From the NCBI GenBank assembly GCA_965223035.1, contig OZ244980.1:2604001-2668000 (forward strand): a stretch of DNA of 64,000 bases, written 5' to 3'. The notes below the pieces were generated by a model, which did no database searches, was not told the DNA's origin, and saw only the letters and a list, made by a program, of their open reading frames with translations. A program made the position numbers and the translations under genes. Every line of letters begins with the position of its first letter. The first letter of the stretch is position 1. Shown here in pieces: positions 8,823 to 17,657 of the stretch. Source of the DNA: CAMDPA01 sp965223035 (GTDB lineage: Bacteria; Pseudomonadota; Alphaproteobacteria; Rhizobiales; Hyphomicrobiaceae).

Positions 8823-9491
8823 TCAATGTCTTCCGTAAGGCCAACCTTTGCCTCCTTGTTCGCACCAAAGCCTGCATCGAGCTGTCGGTTCTCGCCCCCT
8901 GGCTTTCCTCTTAATTATGCTTTTTGCTTCCGCACAACTAATAGTGCTTGCGGTTGTGAATGGAGTGCTGTCACAAATCCCAGCCGCAAAGTATAATTCA
9001 TTGCGCCCCGCCGCGGATGCCGTACAGGCATTGCTAACGTCATCGACATAAGTGTTGCAGACCTCAAGTGCTGCCTGCCTAGCCTCAGCGAGCGTTTCAT
9101 GGCCACCCACAATCCCCCAACTATCTGGACCGGCAGCTATGGCGGAGTATGGACCATTATGTTTGCGGTTCTGCTCGCTCCAACCAGCGACCTCAGCAAC
9201 CACGTACCTTCTGTGTACCCATCCCCGGGTATTGCCAAATTCGACAAGTAACCAATTACTAGCTCGCTCGCCCAGGAATTCTATGCCTGAAGCATTCGGC
9301 GGGATGATACCAATTATCGTGGATCTGCTGCTGGGATACTTGCGGATATTCAGAACGTCATCCGGGGCCACATTGACCACCCGCATGATGATCGTGCCTT
9401 CAGCGGCCTGCACCGAACTTGGCCCAAGTACTGCTATCGCCACTACGGCGAAAATTAAAAGAACCGCCGATATACGGACCTGGCGCAACAT
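8823..9491 (-). CDS. Secreted SH3-like plus DUF4189-like protein
   Basis: A 222-residue protein from the ATG at 9491, which gives the expected signal peptide (hydrophobic core about 8-24, cleavage after VQA). Residues about 30-95 form a bacterial SH3b domain (VAPDDVLNIRKYPSSRS ... NWLLVEFGNTRGWVHRRYV). Then follows YSAIAAGPDSWGIVGGHETLAEARQAA with paired Cys, the signature of DUF4189-like modules. SH3b domains usually bind peptidoglycan or peptides, so an envelope role is likely. The last 40 residues are basic and Cys-containing and may be an altered tail. The left end of the IS3 element lies 190 bp upstream of the start and may have displaced its promoter. Confidence 0.7.
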   Translation of the reverse strand: MLRQVRISAVLLIFAVVAIAVLGPSSVQAAEGTIIMRVVNVAPDDVLNIRKYPSSRSTIIGIIPPNASGIEFLGERASNWLLVEFGNTRGWVHRRYVVAEVAGWSEQNRKHNGPYSAIAAGPDSWGIVGGHETLAEARQAALEVCNTYVDDVSNACTASAAGRNELYFAAGICDSTPFTTASTISCAEAKSIIKRKARGREPTARCRLWCEQGGKGWPYGRH

Positions 9492-9705
9492 GACGACGCT
9501 CCAGCCCATCCCGCCCACCATCATACAGACTAGCAGTTGGCGTCGACCTTCTTTTGATCGGCGTCAAATCTTCAATTGCAGTGATTTGATAGGCGTGGTT
9601 CTGGGGAGGCGGTGTCTGTCTGAAGCCGGGATGGCCGAAACTAGAAGCGAGGGAATCGCAACAACTTGCAGGGGCGACATGACCTGCTCCCCGTGATGTC
9701 CACAT

Positions 9706-10524
9706 TCAAAAGTTAGTTCTGTTCGTGGTCTGGTCGATGTTGGACCGGGTTGCGAATTGGTAGGGTGTGAGCCCGTTGAGGCTCGAATGCGGTCGGTGTG
9801 TATTGTAGGCGATCCTCCATGTTTCGATGATCCGTCGAGCGTGAGCGTAGCTTGTGAAGAGATGCTCGTTGAGGCACTCATCCCGGAAGCGACCGATGAA
9901 GCTCTCGATGAAAGCGTTTTGTTGAGGCTTGCCCGGCTGGATGTAATGCCATTCGACATCCCTGTCGCGCCGCCACTTGAGGATGGCATGGCTGGTCAGT
10001 TCCGTGCCGTTGTCCGAGACGATCATGCAGGGTCGGCCACGCCGCCCGACAAGCGCGTCCAGTTCGCGGGCAACACGCTCGCCTGAGATCGAGTTGTCGG
10101 TAACCGTGGTGACACACTCGCGGGTAAAGTCGTCAATGACACACAGAATGCGGAAGCGGCGCCCATCGATCAGCGTGTCCGAGGCAAAGTCCAGGCTCCA
10201 ACGTTGATTGTGACCTGCGGGATCGGCATGGGCGCCCGCGTGCCAAGCGCACGCTTGCGACCTCCACGCCGCGGTACCGTCAAGCGTTCTTCCCTGTAAA
10301 GGCGGTAGAGCTTCTTGCCATTGATGTGTATGCCTTCTCGCTTGATCAGGATGTGCAGACGGCGATAACCGAACCGGCGGCCGGTAGGCGAGTTCCCGCA
10401 GGCGTTGGCGCAGACCGGCATCGTCAGGACGTGTCGAGCGATACCGCAATACCCGCGGATCGATGCCCACAAGACCACAGGCGCGGCGCTGCGAATAGTT
10501 CTTTTCATTGATAGCCCAGCTCAC
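9706..10524 (-). pseudogene. IS3-family transposase OrfB with two compensating frameshifts
   Basis: The start (NEKNYSQRRACGLVGIDPR) and the catalytic rve core (HNQRWSLDFASDTLIDGRRF, VIDDFTRE, MIVSDNGTE, NAFIESFIGRFRDECLNEH, YNTHRPHSSLNGLTP) lie in one frame, with the D-D-E triad present. About 65 residues between them are read in the wrong frame. The correct sequence (GRRFGYRRLHILIKREG ... KLYRLYREERLTV) is found in the neighbouring frame at 10170-10508. One indel near 10395 and a second near 10215 restore the frame. The middle of the protein would be nonsense, so the copy is probably inactive unless these are assembly errors. Confidence 0.8.
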
Positions 10525-10547
10525 GGCCTTCCTCCTTGAACCAGGCG

Positions 10548-10829
10548 TCAGAAGTTTTTTCCGAGCATCTCTTTCAGCGTCGCAACGTCCATCACCTGCT
10601 CCGCCAAAAGCTTCTTGAGACGTGCGTTTTCCTCCTCCAGGGCCCTCAGCCGCTTGGCTTCAGACACTTCCAGGCCGCCATACTTCGAGCGCCACTTGTA
10701 GAACGTTGCATCACAAATACCGTGCTTGCGGCACAGCTCCGCCGCCGAGAGACCGGCCTGATGCTCCTTCAAAATCCCGATGATCTGCTCTTCACTGAAA
10801 CGACTACGCTTCATCGTCTGTCTCCTCAA
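10548..10829 (-). CDS. IS3-family transposase OrfA (HTH_Tnp_1)
   Basis: A 93-residue protein starting MRRQTMKRSRFSEEQIIGIL, then the helix-turn-helix (GLSAAELCRKHGICDATFYKWRSKYGG in two parts) and a leucine-zipper segment (EEENARLKKLLAEQVMDVATLKEML). This is the standard OrfA layout; it binds the IS ends. MKRSRF (10814) is an alternative start. The frame is intact. Confidence 0.9.
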   Translation of the reverse strand: MRRQTMKRSRFSEEQIIGILKEHQAGLSAAELCRKHGICDATFYKWRSKYGGLEVSEAKRLRALEEENARLKKLLAEQVMDVATLKEMLGKNF

Positions 10830-10876
10830 ATCGGCAACAGACTAACCCACAAACGAGGATCTTTCAGGGGAGCACG

Positions 10877-11461
10877 TCAGTAGGAATTGATATAATGAAG
10901 GCTTTGTTGAATGGCCTTCCGCAAGCGCCATGTCATGCGGCCTGTGACATTCCTCCAGTATCCGTTCTCGACCCACTCGTTCGGATAGACGGCGTATCCA
11001 GACATATTAATTCTGTTTGGAAGCGCATCGATCCAGGCCCTCATTTCTTCAAATTCCTGGTCCGAATATAGTGACATTTTTACTCAAGTTATAAAGGTCG
11101 CGAGAGAGCTAATATCTGCGCCGACACGTCTCCTTCCCAAGGCTAGAGCCTCAACGACCGTCGTACCGCCCCCAACGAACGGGTCGATTACGAGATCGCC
11201 CGGATTTGTCAGCGTCTCAATTGTCTGACGGACAAATACCGGAGAAAAGCGTGCTGGGTATCTGTAGAAATTGTGCGTATACCCTTCAACGGGTGAGATG
11301 TCACGCGCGGCGGCACGTAGGGCACTCACTGCCGATGGGTGCATCAGCAACGTTGGTTTGCCCTGGTCGTATCGCGCAGCTTTCCCCCATGGATGCTGGT
11401 AAATCCACTCTCGGATTGGTTGGAACTCTATAGGTGCTGGATTGCAAGATTGATCCTGCAT
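10877..11461 (-). pseudogene. DNA methyltransferase, with in-frame TGA and IS3 truncation
   Basis: From the ATG at 11461 the frame gives a SAM-binding core: HNFYRYPARFSPVFVRQTIE, then DLVIDPFVGGGTTVVEALAL (motif I, FxGxG) and RRVGADISSLATFIT. At 11084-11086 an in-frame TGA follows ...TFIT. Three codons later the same frame resumes as KMSLYSDQEFEEMRAWI ... GYWRNVTGRMTWRLRKAI, as expected for continuation of this methylase type. A CGA-to-TGA change explains the stop. The remainder is cut at 10879 by the IS3 element. The gene is therefore doubly dead. The target sequence cannot be inferred. Confidence 0.75.
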
Positions 11462-11579
11462 AGTCCGTGCGTTGAAGCAGTGCAATACACAATGACGAAC
11501 ACTTCGGGCGGTTCTGTGATCATCGGGGCGTCGGTGTGCATATCTTAGCACACAGTGCGGGGGGTGACATTCGGGGTGG

Positions 11580-11891
11580 CTAAAACCCTTGAAGCAAAAA
11601 GTCGATGGCATCGATGATGTTCTGGCGTTGATCTTCTAAGTTGGCGACGTGATCTCCAAGGTAAGCGCCGTCCCGCCCCCACCTAGCGAAAGGTGCGGCC
11701 GGCTTGATCCTCCGGCGCCATGCAGGCGGGCTACTATGAAGGTCGCGTGGGTGGTCGTCCAATTGTGGAGAGCCAAAAGCTCCCTGATGCATACGCAATC
11801 GGACATTTGCGGCGCAACCTACGACCTTTGCGCCACTTGGGGGAGGCCAACCTTTGCGAGGCTTAGAGTTGCTGCGTTCTTTCCAGTGCAA
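11580..11891 (-). other. Unassigned open frame upstream of the methyltransferase
   Basis: A 103-codon minus-strand frame with a more plausible C-terminal half (GAYLGDHVANLEDQRQNIIDAIDFLLQGF). It precedes the methyltransferase in the same direction and could be a remnant of its companion restriction gene. Nothing identifies it. No other gene is seen in 11462-12065. Confidence 0.2.
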
Positions 11892-12065
11892 AGGCCAAAC
11901 CGCGCTAAGAAGACAATCGGAACGGCAAAGGAATATGTCTCAGGGTGCCAGACTGCCGGTCAATGTTCGGCATTCTGACGCGTTGGAATTTTTAGAGCTG
12001 CACACAGCAGCTTGATTTTCGCTTACATAATCATTACACGTATCGTTTTGAGATAGATTTGAGTT

Positions 12066-12264
12066 ATGCGTTTTAAAGCCAAAGGAATAATTGAAGCGGA
12101 AGCAGTAATCGACGTTGCACAACGAATTGTCGCGCAGTTGCAAGATGGCGGAGCGGTGAAGGTTCAGGAATGTCAATGTCTACCTGCACATCGTCGACAA
12201 GGATGGAGCGCCGCGCGGATTGCTTGCAAACGATAAGTCGATTGACAGTCTAGCAGGCTGCTGA
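12066..12264 (+). pseudogene. Small frameshifted gene remnant
   Basis: From ATG 12066 the frame reads MRFKAKGIIEAEAVIDVAQR ... VKVQ. After one frame change near 12165 it continues as NVNVYLHIVDKDGAPRGLLA NDKSID and stops in the end of the next IS element. Both halves look like real protein, so this is taken as one decayed gene of unknown family. Confidence 0.3.
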
Positions 12265-12318
12265 AAAACCCGCCACTTTGCTGCTGACAGCGCGGCGCGA
12301 ACATGGTTCCGTCATCTC

Positions 12319-13271
12319 TTGACCGGGAGGCGGCAGATGCGCGGATCGGATCAGCACACAGGCTGGTTGTTCAGCTCCGTGAACTTGGATGAGCGCATCC
12401 CTCGGCGCCATCCCCTGCGCAAAATCAAGAGCATCTTGGACGCGGCGCTGGCGTCGCTCGATGCCGACTTGGAGCAGCTCTACGCCGGCGAGGGGCGCCC
12501 GTCGATCGCGCCCGAGCGGCTCCTGCGCGCCAGTCTCGTTCAGATCCTGTTCTCGATCCGCTGTGAGCGCCAGCTGATGGAGCAGCTGCAGTACAATCTG
12601 TTGTTGGGCTGGTTCGTCGGGCTCTCGATCGACGAGCCGGTCTGGGTGGCGACGGTGTTCACCAAGAACCGTGACCGGCTCCTCAATACCGAAATGGCGC
12701 AGAAGCTGTTGGCCGCGATCCTGGCGCACGAAAACATCGCGCCGCTGTTGTCGGACGATCATTTCTCAGTCGACGGTACGCTGGTCGAGGCGTGGGCCTC
12801 GTTCAACAGCTTCCGGCCCAAATCATCCGTTTGCGAGGCCCCGCCACCCGGCGATGATCCGCCGCCCGACAAGGAGGACGGTGCAGGCGGCGGTGAGACA
12901 AGCGGAGCGGACGAGATGAAACAGACAGCGCCAACTCAAGCGGCAGACGATAGCGACAGCAGCATTGGTCGCAATGTGGAGCGCAACTGGCGCGGCGCGG
13001 CGTGGTCGAACGCGACGCACGCCTCGGTGAGAATCCCGATGCCCGGCTTTACCGCAAGGCCAAGGCCAAGCCGGCGCAACTCGCGTACATGGGCCATGCG
13101 CTCACCGAGAACCGGCACGGCTTCGTGGTCGAGGCCGAACTCACGTACGCGAACGGCTCCGCCGAGCGGACCGCCGCCATCACCATGATCAACCGCACCT
13201 CGCCCGGATCGACGCGGCACATCACGCTTGGCGCGGACAAGAGCTACGACGATCGCGGCTTCGTCGCGAGG
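12319..13271 (+). pseudogene. IS5/IS1182-like transposase, frameshifted and truncated by MITE R4
   Basis: The N-terminal DUF772-type domain is complete: MRGSDQHTGWLFSSVNLDER, RHPLRKIKSILDAAL, RPSIAPERLLRASLVQIL, ERQLMEQLQYNLLLGWFVGL and NRDRLLNTEMAQKLLAA. It leads into the first DDE block, HFSVDGTLVEAWAS. Near 12985 the frame shifts. The continuation (DARLYRKAKAKPAQLAYMGH, LTENRHGFVVEAELT, TLGADKSYDDRGFV) runs in the next frame until repeat R4 at 13272. The 3' third is missing. The left element end is probably at CTAGCAGGCTGCTGAAAAAC (12250-12269), which also begins with CTAG. Confidence 0.85.
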
Positions 13272-13410
13272 CTAGATCATCGCGCCTTAAATCGGAACCG
13301 CAAAGCCGGTTCCGATTTAAGGCGCAAAGATGATCGCTCTTAAAGTGGTGAGCAACTTTCTGCCTTTAATCGGGATCGTTCCGATTCCGATTAAAGGCAG
13401 GTTGCTCTAG
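13272..13410 (+). repeat. MITE-like two-hairpin repeat, copy R4
   Basis: 139 bp from CTAG (13272) to CTAG (13407-13410), with both hairpins nearly perfect and the highest similarity to R3. It sits exactly between a truncated IS5/IS1182-like transposase and a 5'-truncated IS66 element, so a deletion between two elements, with the repeat at the joint, is likely. Confidence 0.85.
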
Positions 13411-13418
13411 ACCCGACC

Positions 13419-13613
13419 GTGGTGCCGGCGTTTGCACCGGCGATTGTTGAAGAGGGCGGTTCGGCTGCGCCAAAGTCCAGGCGATCGGCAGCTGCCCGTA
13501 ATGCGGCGGGCATGATTGAGATCTGCATAAACGGCATTGAGATCAACATTCGCGGCACCGTTGATCAGACGACACTCATGACGGTGCTGAACGCACTCAA
13601 GGGTCAGCCGTGA
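13419..13613 (+). pseudogene. tnpA: IS66 accessory protein TnpA, C-terminal part only
   Basis: The 64-residue open frame ends in GMIEICINGIEINIRGTVDQ TTLMTVLNAL, the typical beta-rich tail of IS66 Orf1/TnpA after its Pro/Ala-rich linker. The N-terminal helix-turn-helix is gone, cut at the MITE. The stop TGA (13611-13613) overlaps the GTG start of tnpB, a GTGA junction that couples the two. Confidence 0.7.
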
Positions 13614-13963
13614 TACTGCCGCCGGGCGGCGTCCGGGTGCTCATCGCAACCCGCCCCGTCGACTTCCGCAAAGGCATCGATGGCCTTGCCGCGCTGGTGA
13701 AGGAGCACCTGAAACTCGATCCGTTCTCCGGCATCGTGTTCGTGTTCCGCGCCAAACGTGCAGATCGCTTGAAGCTGCTGGTGTGGGACGGCAGCGGCTT
13801 CATCATGGTCTACAAGCGGCTTGATGATGCAAAGTTCCGCTGGCCCAAAATCGAGGACGGTGTGATGCGTTTGTCTGCGGCGCAATTATCGGCGTTACTT
13901 GAAGGGCTCGATTGGACGCGTGTCCACAGCCGCCGTGTCATGCGGCCCACAGCGGTGCAGTAA
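13610..13963 (+). CDS. tnpB: IS66 accessory protein TnpB
   Basis: A 117-residue protein with the family pattern throughout: VRVLIATRPVDFRKGIDGLA, DPFSGIVFVFRAKRADRLKL LVWDGSGFIMVYKRL and FRWP at the usual spacing. Start GTG at 13610 overlaps the tnpA stop. TnpB of IS66 is required for efficient transposition together with TnpC; its biochemistry is unclear. The frame is intact. Confidence 0.92.
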   Translation: MILPPGGVRVLIATRPVDFRKGIDGLAALVKEHLKLDPFSGIVFVFRAKRADRLKLLVWDGSGFIMVYKRLDDAKFRWPKIEDGVMRLSAAQLSALLEGLDWTRVHSRRVMRPTAVQ

Positions 13964-14009
13964 TCAACACGCAAACTGATCAGGAACTGGTGCATAGGCC
14001 AGCAAATCA

Positions 14010-15530
14010 GTGAGTGTGTCGACTATGGAGCCAACGGCCGACAAACTTCCCGATCACATTGAAAGTCTCAAGGCGCTCATTCTGGCTGAACGTGAAGCGC
14101 ACTCGGCCGAACGCGACCAGTGGGAGACAAGATCCGCACGCCTTAAGCGTGCGCAATTCGGGCGCGAATCAGAACGCATATCTGACGACCAGTTGAAACT
14201 GGCGTTGGAAGATCTGGAATCCGCCGCAGCAGGGATTGAAGCAGCCGATGAGAAGGCCGACGCGACGCTGGCAGCGTCGCGCAGAGCGGCACGCAAAGTC
14301 AACCGCGGTCATTTGCCGGAGCATCTGCCGCGCGAAGAGATCGTCATCGAGCCGGACGTGAAAGACTGTCCGTGTTGCGGTGGACAATTGCATGTCATTG
14401 GCGAGGATATATCAGAACGGCGCGATCGCATTCCGGCGAAGCTTAAAGTGATCGTCACGCGCCGGCCCAAGTATGCCTGCCGATCGTGCACGGATGGTGT
14501 GCATCAGGCTCCCGCGCCGGCACGCCTGATCCCCGGCGGTATCCCGACGGAAAGTCTCGTTGCCGACGTGCTGGTCTCAAACTACGCAGATCATCTGCCT
14601 TTGTATCGCCAGAGCCAGAGCTAGATCCTGGCCCGGGATGGGGTCAATATCGATCGTTCGACTTTGGCGAACTGGGTCGGCTTCGCAGCGTTCGAATTGG
14701 CACCTCTACATGATCGTCTGATCGCCATTCTCAAGTCTTCGCCCAAGTTGTTCGCCGACGAAACGCCGTGTCCGGTACTCGATCCGGGACGCGGCCGCAC
14801 CAAGACCGGCTATCTTTGGGCAATCGCGCGTGATGATGGCCCATGGGGTGGTTCTGATCCGCCGGCGGTTGCTTACAGGTATGCGCCGGGACGCGGCGGT
14901 GAGTATGCTGCGCGCCTGCTGACCGGCTTCACCGGTGTTCTTCAGGTCGATGGCTACGCCGGCTACAACGCGCTTGAACCAGATGTGCCCTTGGCCCTGT
15001 GCTGGTCGCACTTCCGGCGCCGTTTCTACGACCTTGCCAAAGGTGGCAACGCGCCGATCGCAGATGAGGTGCTGGATCGGATCGGCAGACTCTACGCTGT
15101 TGAAGCAGAGATTCGCGGTCGTGGAGCAGAACAACGCCGTGCTGTTCGGCAGGCTCGCAGTCGGAGCCTTATCGACGATCTCAAGGCCTGGCTCGAAGAG
15201 CAACTTGGTCGCGTCTCAAGAAAGGCAACCATTGCCAAAGATATCCGTTACGGTCTCAATCGCTGGGATGGACGCAGCCGCTACCTCGATGACGGGCGCA
15301 TCGAGATCGACACCAATACGGTCGAACGCTCCATCAGGCCGATCGCACTCAATCGCAAGAACGCACCGTTGGCCGGTTCCGATGAGGGCGGCGCTAACTG
15401 GGCAACAATCGCGTCGCTGATCGAGACCTGCAAATTGAATAACATCAATCCGCATGCCTGGCTCACCGACACACTGACGAAACTCGTCAATCATTGGCCC
15501 CAATCGCGCATCGACGATCTCATGCCCTAG
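14010..15530 (+). pseudogene. tnpC: IS66 transposase TnpC interrupted by an in-frame TAG
   Basis: Coiled-coil and leucine-rich N-terminus, zinc-finger DCPCCGGQL, DDE core with DETPCPVLDPGRGRTKTGYLW and QVDGYAGYN, then the C-terminal NTVERSIRPIALNRKNALF-like block (here NRKNAPLAGSDEGGANWATI). A TAG at 14622-14624 splits the frame. Both sides are in the same frame and read RQSQ-S-stop-ILARDG, where the family has RQSQ directly followed by a hydrophobic residue. The change is therefore best explained by a 6-base insertion (AGCTAG). Apart from this stop the gene is full length. Confidence 0.88.
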
Positions 15531-15639
15531 CCCTACACCGACACCGTCAACGTGTGAGCCAGACAGCGCTTACGATTGAAGGACTTTGCTTACGAATGCA
15601 AAGAGGCCGTAAAAGGCTGGCCGAGACAGCTAAAGAAAA

Positions 15640-15902
15640 AATTGGCGGCTGGCTGGGCTCTATTGCGGCACCTTATATTTTGGCGGCAAAGTAAAGCGGC
15701 TTCGGCCGCCGACTCGTACACCTCCCGGGATAGAAAAACCTTACGAGCAGCCACCGAAAGGAGGCGGCCCTCCGCCTCCTAAGAAAAATGGGCCACCGAT
15801 GAGCCAGCTTGGAGGAAGTGGTCGCAAGGGTTAAATGTCAGAATCGAGACAGTGTTTGGCAATTTAATCTACGGAGTCCATTATCTGCGCGAGGAGCTGT
15901 GA
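15640..15902 (+). pseudogene. C-terminal remnant of a large protein, probably a polymorphic toxin (tail 3)
   Basis: An open frame gives RPPTRTPPGIEKPYEQPP and a Gly/Pro-rich linker. At the A-run near 15782-15788 it should shift to the next frame, which reads EKWATDEPAWRKWSQG then LNVRIETVFGNLIYGVHYLR and stops at 15900-15902, three bases before the ATG of the Sel1-type gene. A Pro-rich linker plus a short terminal domain, placed directly before a small gene, is the layout of toxin-immunity pairs. The 5' part is lost at the IS66 end (15573). The toxin class is inferred from context only. Confidence 0.4.
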
Positions 15903-15905
15903 CCG

Positions 15906-16481
15906 ATGACGCCAGAGGACCGTATTAAGTTCATGCGTGAAGCCGACGATGCGATCGATTCCAACAACGTAGAGCGTGCATTGGAGATCTACCGCTTACT
16001 GTGTTCGGCGCATTGTCCAGAAGGTCTTGTGGCCCTGGCCGGATTGTACGAAGAAGGTCGAGGTGTCCAACAGGACGCAAATGAAGCACAACGCCTGTTT
16101 GAAGAGGCGGCACGTAATGGCGATTCTTGGGGATTATATAGTTTGGCTGCGTTCTATGATCGAAGCGAAAAACTCGTGGAGGCGCGGACATTATTGGAAA
16201 GATTAGTTGGCAATTCCTATCTACCGGCACTCAATCGATTGGCAGATTTTCTTGATGATGGGTTAGGTGGGCCGGAGGACCCCGAGAGGGCACTACAATT
16301 GCGACAGCAAGCGGCGGCGGCTGGCCACATTTGGGCACTTCATTCTCTTTCTAGAAAATACATTTGTGTACATTTTGGCCAGCTTAAACGAATTCGTGAC
16401 CTGGAATTGGCCATTCGTGGGCTGTTGGTTTGCATAGTGGCGGGAGACACCATCCCTAGAGATTTGCGCAGAATTCCATGA
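15906..16481 (+). CDS. Sel1-like repeat protein, candidate immunity protein
   Basis: A 191-residue soluble protein with Sel1/TPR-like helical repeats: ALEIYRLLCSAHCPEGLVAL, AGLYEEGRGVQQDANEAQRL, FEEAARNGDSWGLYSLAAFY and ALQLRQQAAAAGHIWALHSL. A GAGGAG ribosome site lies 8 bases before the ATG. The last 35 residues (after SRKYI) look frameshifted. SLR proteins act as scaffolds and several serve as immunity proteins next to secreted effectors. Here the gene follows a protein tail by three bases and precedes further pairs, which supports but does not prove that role. Confidence 0.6.
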   Translation: MTPEDRIKFMREADDAIDSNNVERALEIYRLLCSAHCPEGLVALAGLYEEGRGVQQDANEAQRLFEEAARNGDSWGLYSLAAFYDRSEKLVEARTLLERLVGNSYLPALNRLADFLDDGLGGPEDPERALQLRQQAAAAGHIWALHSLSRKYICVHFGQLKRIRDLELAIRGLLVCIVAGDTIPRDLRRIP

Positions 16482-16740
16482 ACGATCAATTTGAGGTGCG
16501 TGGGTCGGTTGCTGGCCTGGGGCGCGCCGCACGCCATCACCGGCACCCTGGCGCAGCCGGCGGCGCGGTTTCACGGTCAGTGGTTCCAGCTGGCTGAGGC
16601 CGATTGCGTCGGCATCGATGGCCCTGTGCCGCCCCAGCGGAAACAGCCTTGTTTGAGGATCTGTACAGATACTATCATCGCACGCTCGGCAGCACACTTC
16701 AGTCCGAACCGCCGGGGCGGGCGGAAAGCGTGGGAAATAG

Positions 16741-16934
16741 CAAAAAAAGCCGCTCAAAGAATGGGAAATGTCTCATAATCAGGACTGGCCAAAAGATCCG
16801 GACACTGCCAGGAGTGGCGATGCTGATCATGACATTCCGCTTGCCGACGGCGGCCCGGTTATTTCGGACAACGTTATGTCCAGGCAATGCCAAGAATACA
16901 TGGAACGACACAAAAAGAGAGGTGACTATCCCCG
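16741..16934 (+). pseudogene. HNH-like nuclease toxin tip (tail 2)
   Basis: The frame reads QKKPLKEWEMSHNQDWPKDP, then DADHDIPLADGGPVISDNV and EYMERHKKRGDYPRW. The D-H-D-I-P-L-x-x-G-G block followed by an N and a later H/R/W stretch is the layout of HNH-type nucleases found at the C-termini of Rhs and other polymorphic toxins. The frame has no stop of its own and runs into the following gene. The 5' part (16482-16740) is scrambled between frames (for example GTLAQPAARFHGQWFQLAEA at 16530-16590). I take it as the eroded end of a toxin gene. Confidence 0.5.
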
Positions 16935-17475
16935 ATGGGCCCGACGCCGTTGGAGAAAGATTGCCATGAACTCGCACGAACATTCAAACCAGCCACCAAA
17001 GAACATCCAACTAGACAAATTGGTCCCAACCTTGCTTATGAAGGGCTACTGCGCTAAGGACACAAGAATGCTCCTTACCCATCTTGTCGAGGCTCGAAAA
17101 TATTTATTGTCTCACCATTGGTGCGGTACAATTGAAAAGGAATGCTATGGCTTCGGTATTGGCGGAATAATAGCGATTTTTTTGTTTGCCATTCGGCCGA
17201 CCCAGCCGCTTGTTGGTCGTTGGCTGGGGGGCGTGGTTGGCGACATCCCGTCGGCCTACTTCGTTAGGGACGATGCACCCACGCCCGTTGAGGCCCTTGA
17301 AACCTACATTGATCTGATGACCGACTGGGTCAATTCTGTTATGACAGGTGGTAACTTGAAGACCGTTCATCCTGTTGAAGCGCCGCCAACACTTGAGAAC
17401 GCAAGGGATCTAAAAGATAGATTGAGCTTTCTATCAAACACAATATTGCCCGATATCGGGGAGGCTGAAGATTAA
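16935..17475 (+). pseudogene. Immunity-protein-like gene with a frameshift
   Basis: From ATG 16935 the frame gives MGPTPLEKDCHELARTFKPA ... IGPNLAYEGLLR and meets TAA at 17055-17057. The neighbouring frame continues without a gap in sense: KDTRMLLTHLVEARKYLLSH, YGFGIGGIIAIFLFAIRPTQ, VVGDIPSAYFVRDDAPTPVE and ALETYIDLMTDWVNSV, ending at 17475. A one-base insertion near 17054 explains this. This helical-plus-beta family, with a GIGG-hydrophobic core and the phrase VVGDIPSAY, is one I associate with small genes beside polymorphic toxins. It starts within the end of the HNH-like tail, as expected for its cognate immunity gene. Confidence 0.55.
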
Positions 17476-17657
17476 TTGGCAGTAAGTTGCACCCTGGGGA
17501 AGCAGCAAAGGCAGCGTGCAATCAGGCGAAGCAATACCGCCCACCCGGCGCGGATGTGCATCATCAACAGGCCAAGTGCACGGACGGAATGATTTGCAAC
17601 TCTGGAGGAAAACCAATCGGTACGTATAATTATCAAGGCCGGAACGAGCTGCCATGA
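17469..17657 (+). pseudogene. Orphan toxin C-terminal tip (tail 1)
   Basis: A plus-strand frame opens after 17468 and reads KLHPGEAAKAACNQAKQY, RPPGADVHHQQAKCTDGMIC and NSGGKPIGTYNYQGRNELP. It stops with TGA at 17655-17657 inside the ATGA of the next gene. There is no start codon, so it is the 3' end of a larger gene. Its final 17 codons reappear, diverged, before each of the three later paralogues. Cys and His residues (HH, C, C) could bind metal. Function is unknown; toxin identity is inferred from the overlap with a multi-copy downstream gene. Confidence 0.5.

Larger units (their letters stand above)
9680..10879 (-). mobile_element. IS3-family insertion sequence (1200 bp)
   Basis: Imperfect terminal inverted repeats TGACCTGCTCCCC (9680-9692) and, on the other strand, TGACGTGCTCCCC (10867-10879) enclose an orfA/orfB pair read on the minus strand. 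No 3-4 bp target duplication is visible (flanks ACA and GTA), which suggests a later deletion next to the element. The right end supplies the stop codon of the truncated methyltransferase. Confidence 0.9.
13411..15573 (+). mobile_element. IS66-family element, 5'-truncated
   Basis: Contains the three IS66 genes in canonical order (tnpA remnant, tnpB, tnpC). The right inverted repeat GTAAGCGCTGTCTGGC is read on the minus strand and ends at 15573. The left end has been lost at repeat R4. Confidence 0.85.

Noticed and set aside
12250..13410. IS5/IS1182-like element and MITE R4 as one intact transposon
   Set aside because: The transposase lacks its 3' third and the repeat has complete borders of its own, identical to copies found elsewhere without the transposase.
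16293..16757. 154-codon minus-strand frame in the toxin-immunity region
   Set aside because: Opposite to the Sel1-like gene and without protein features; plus-strand reading is better supported.
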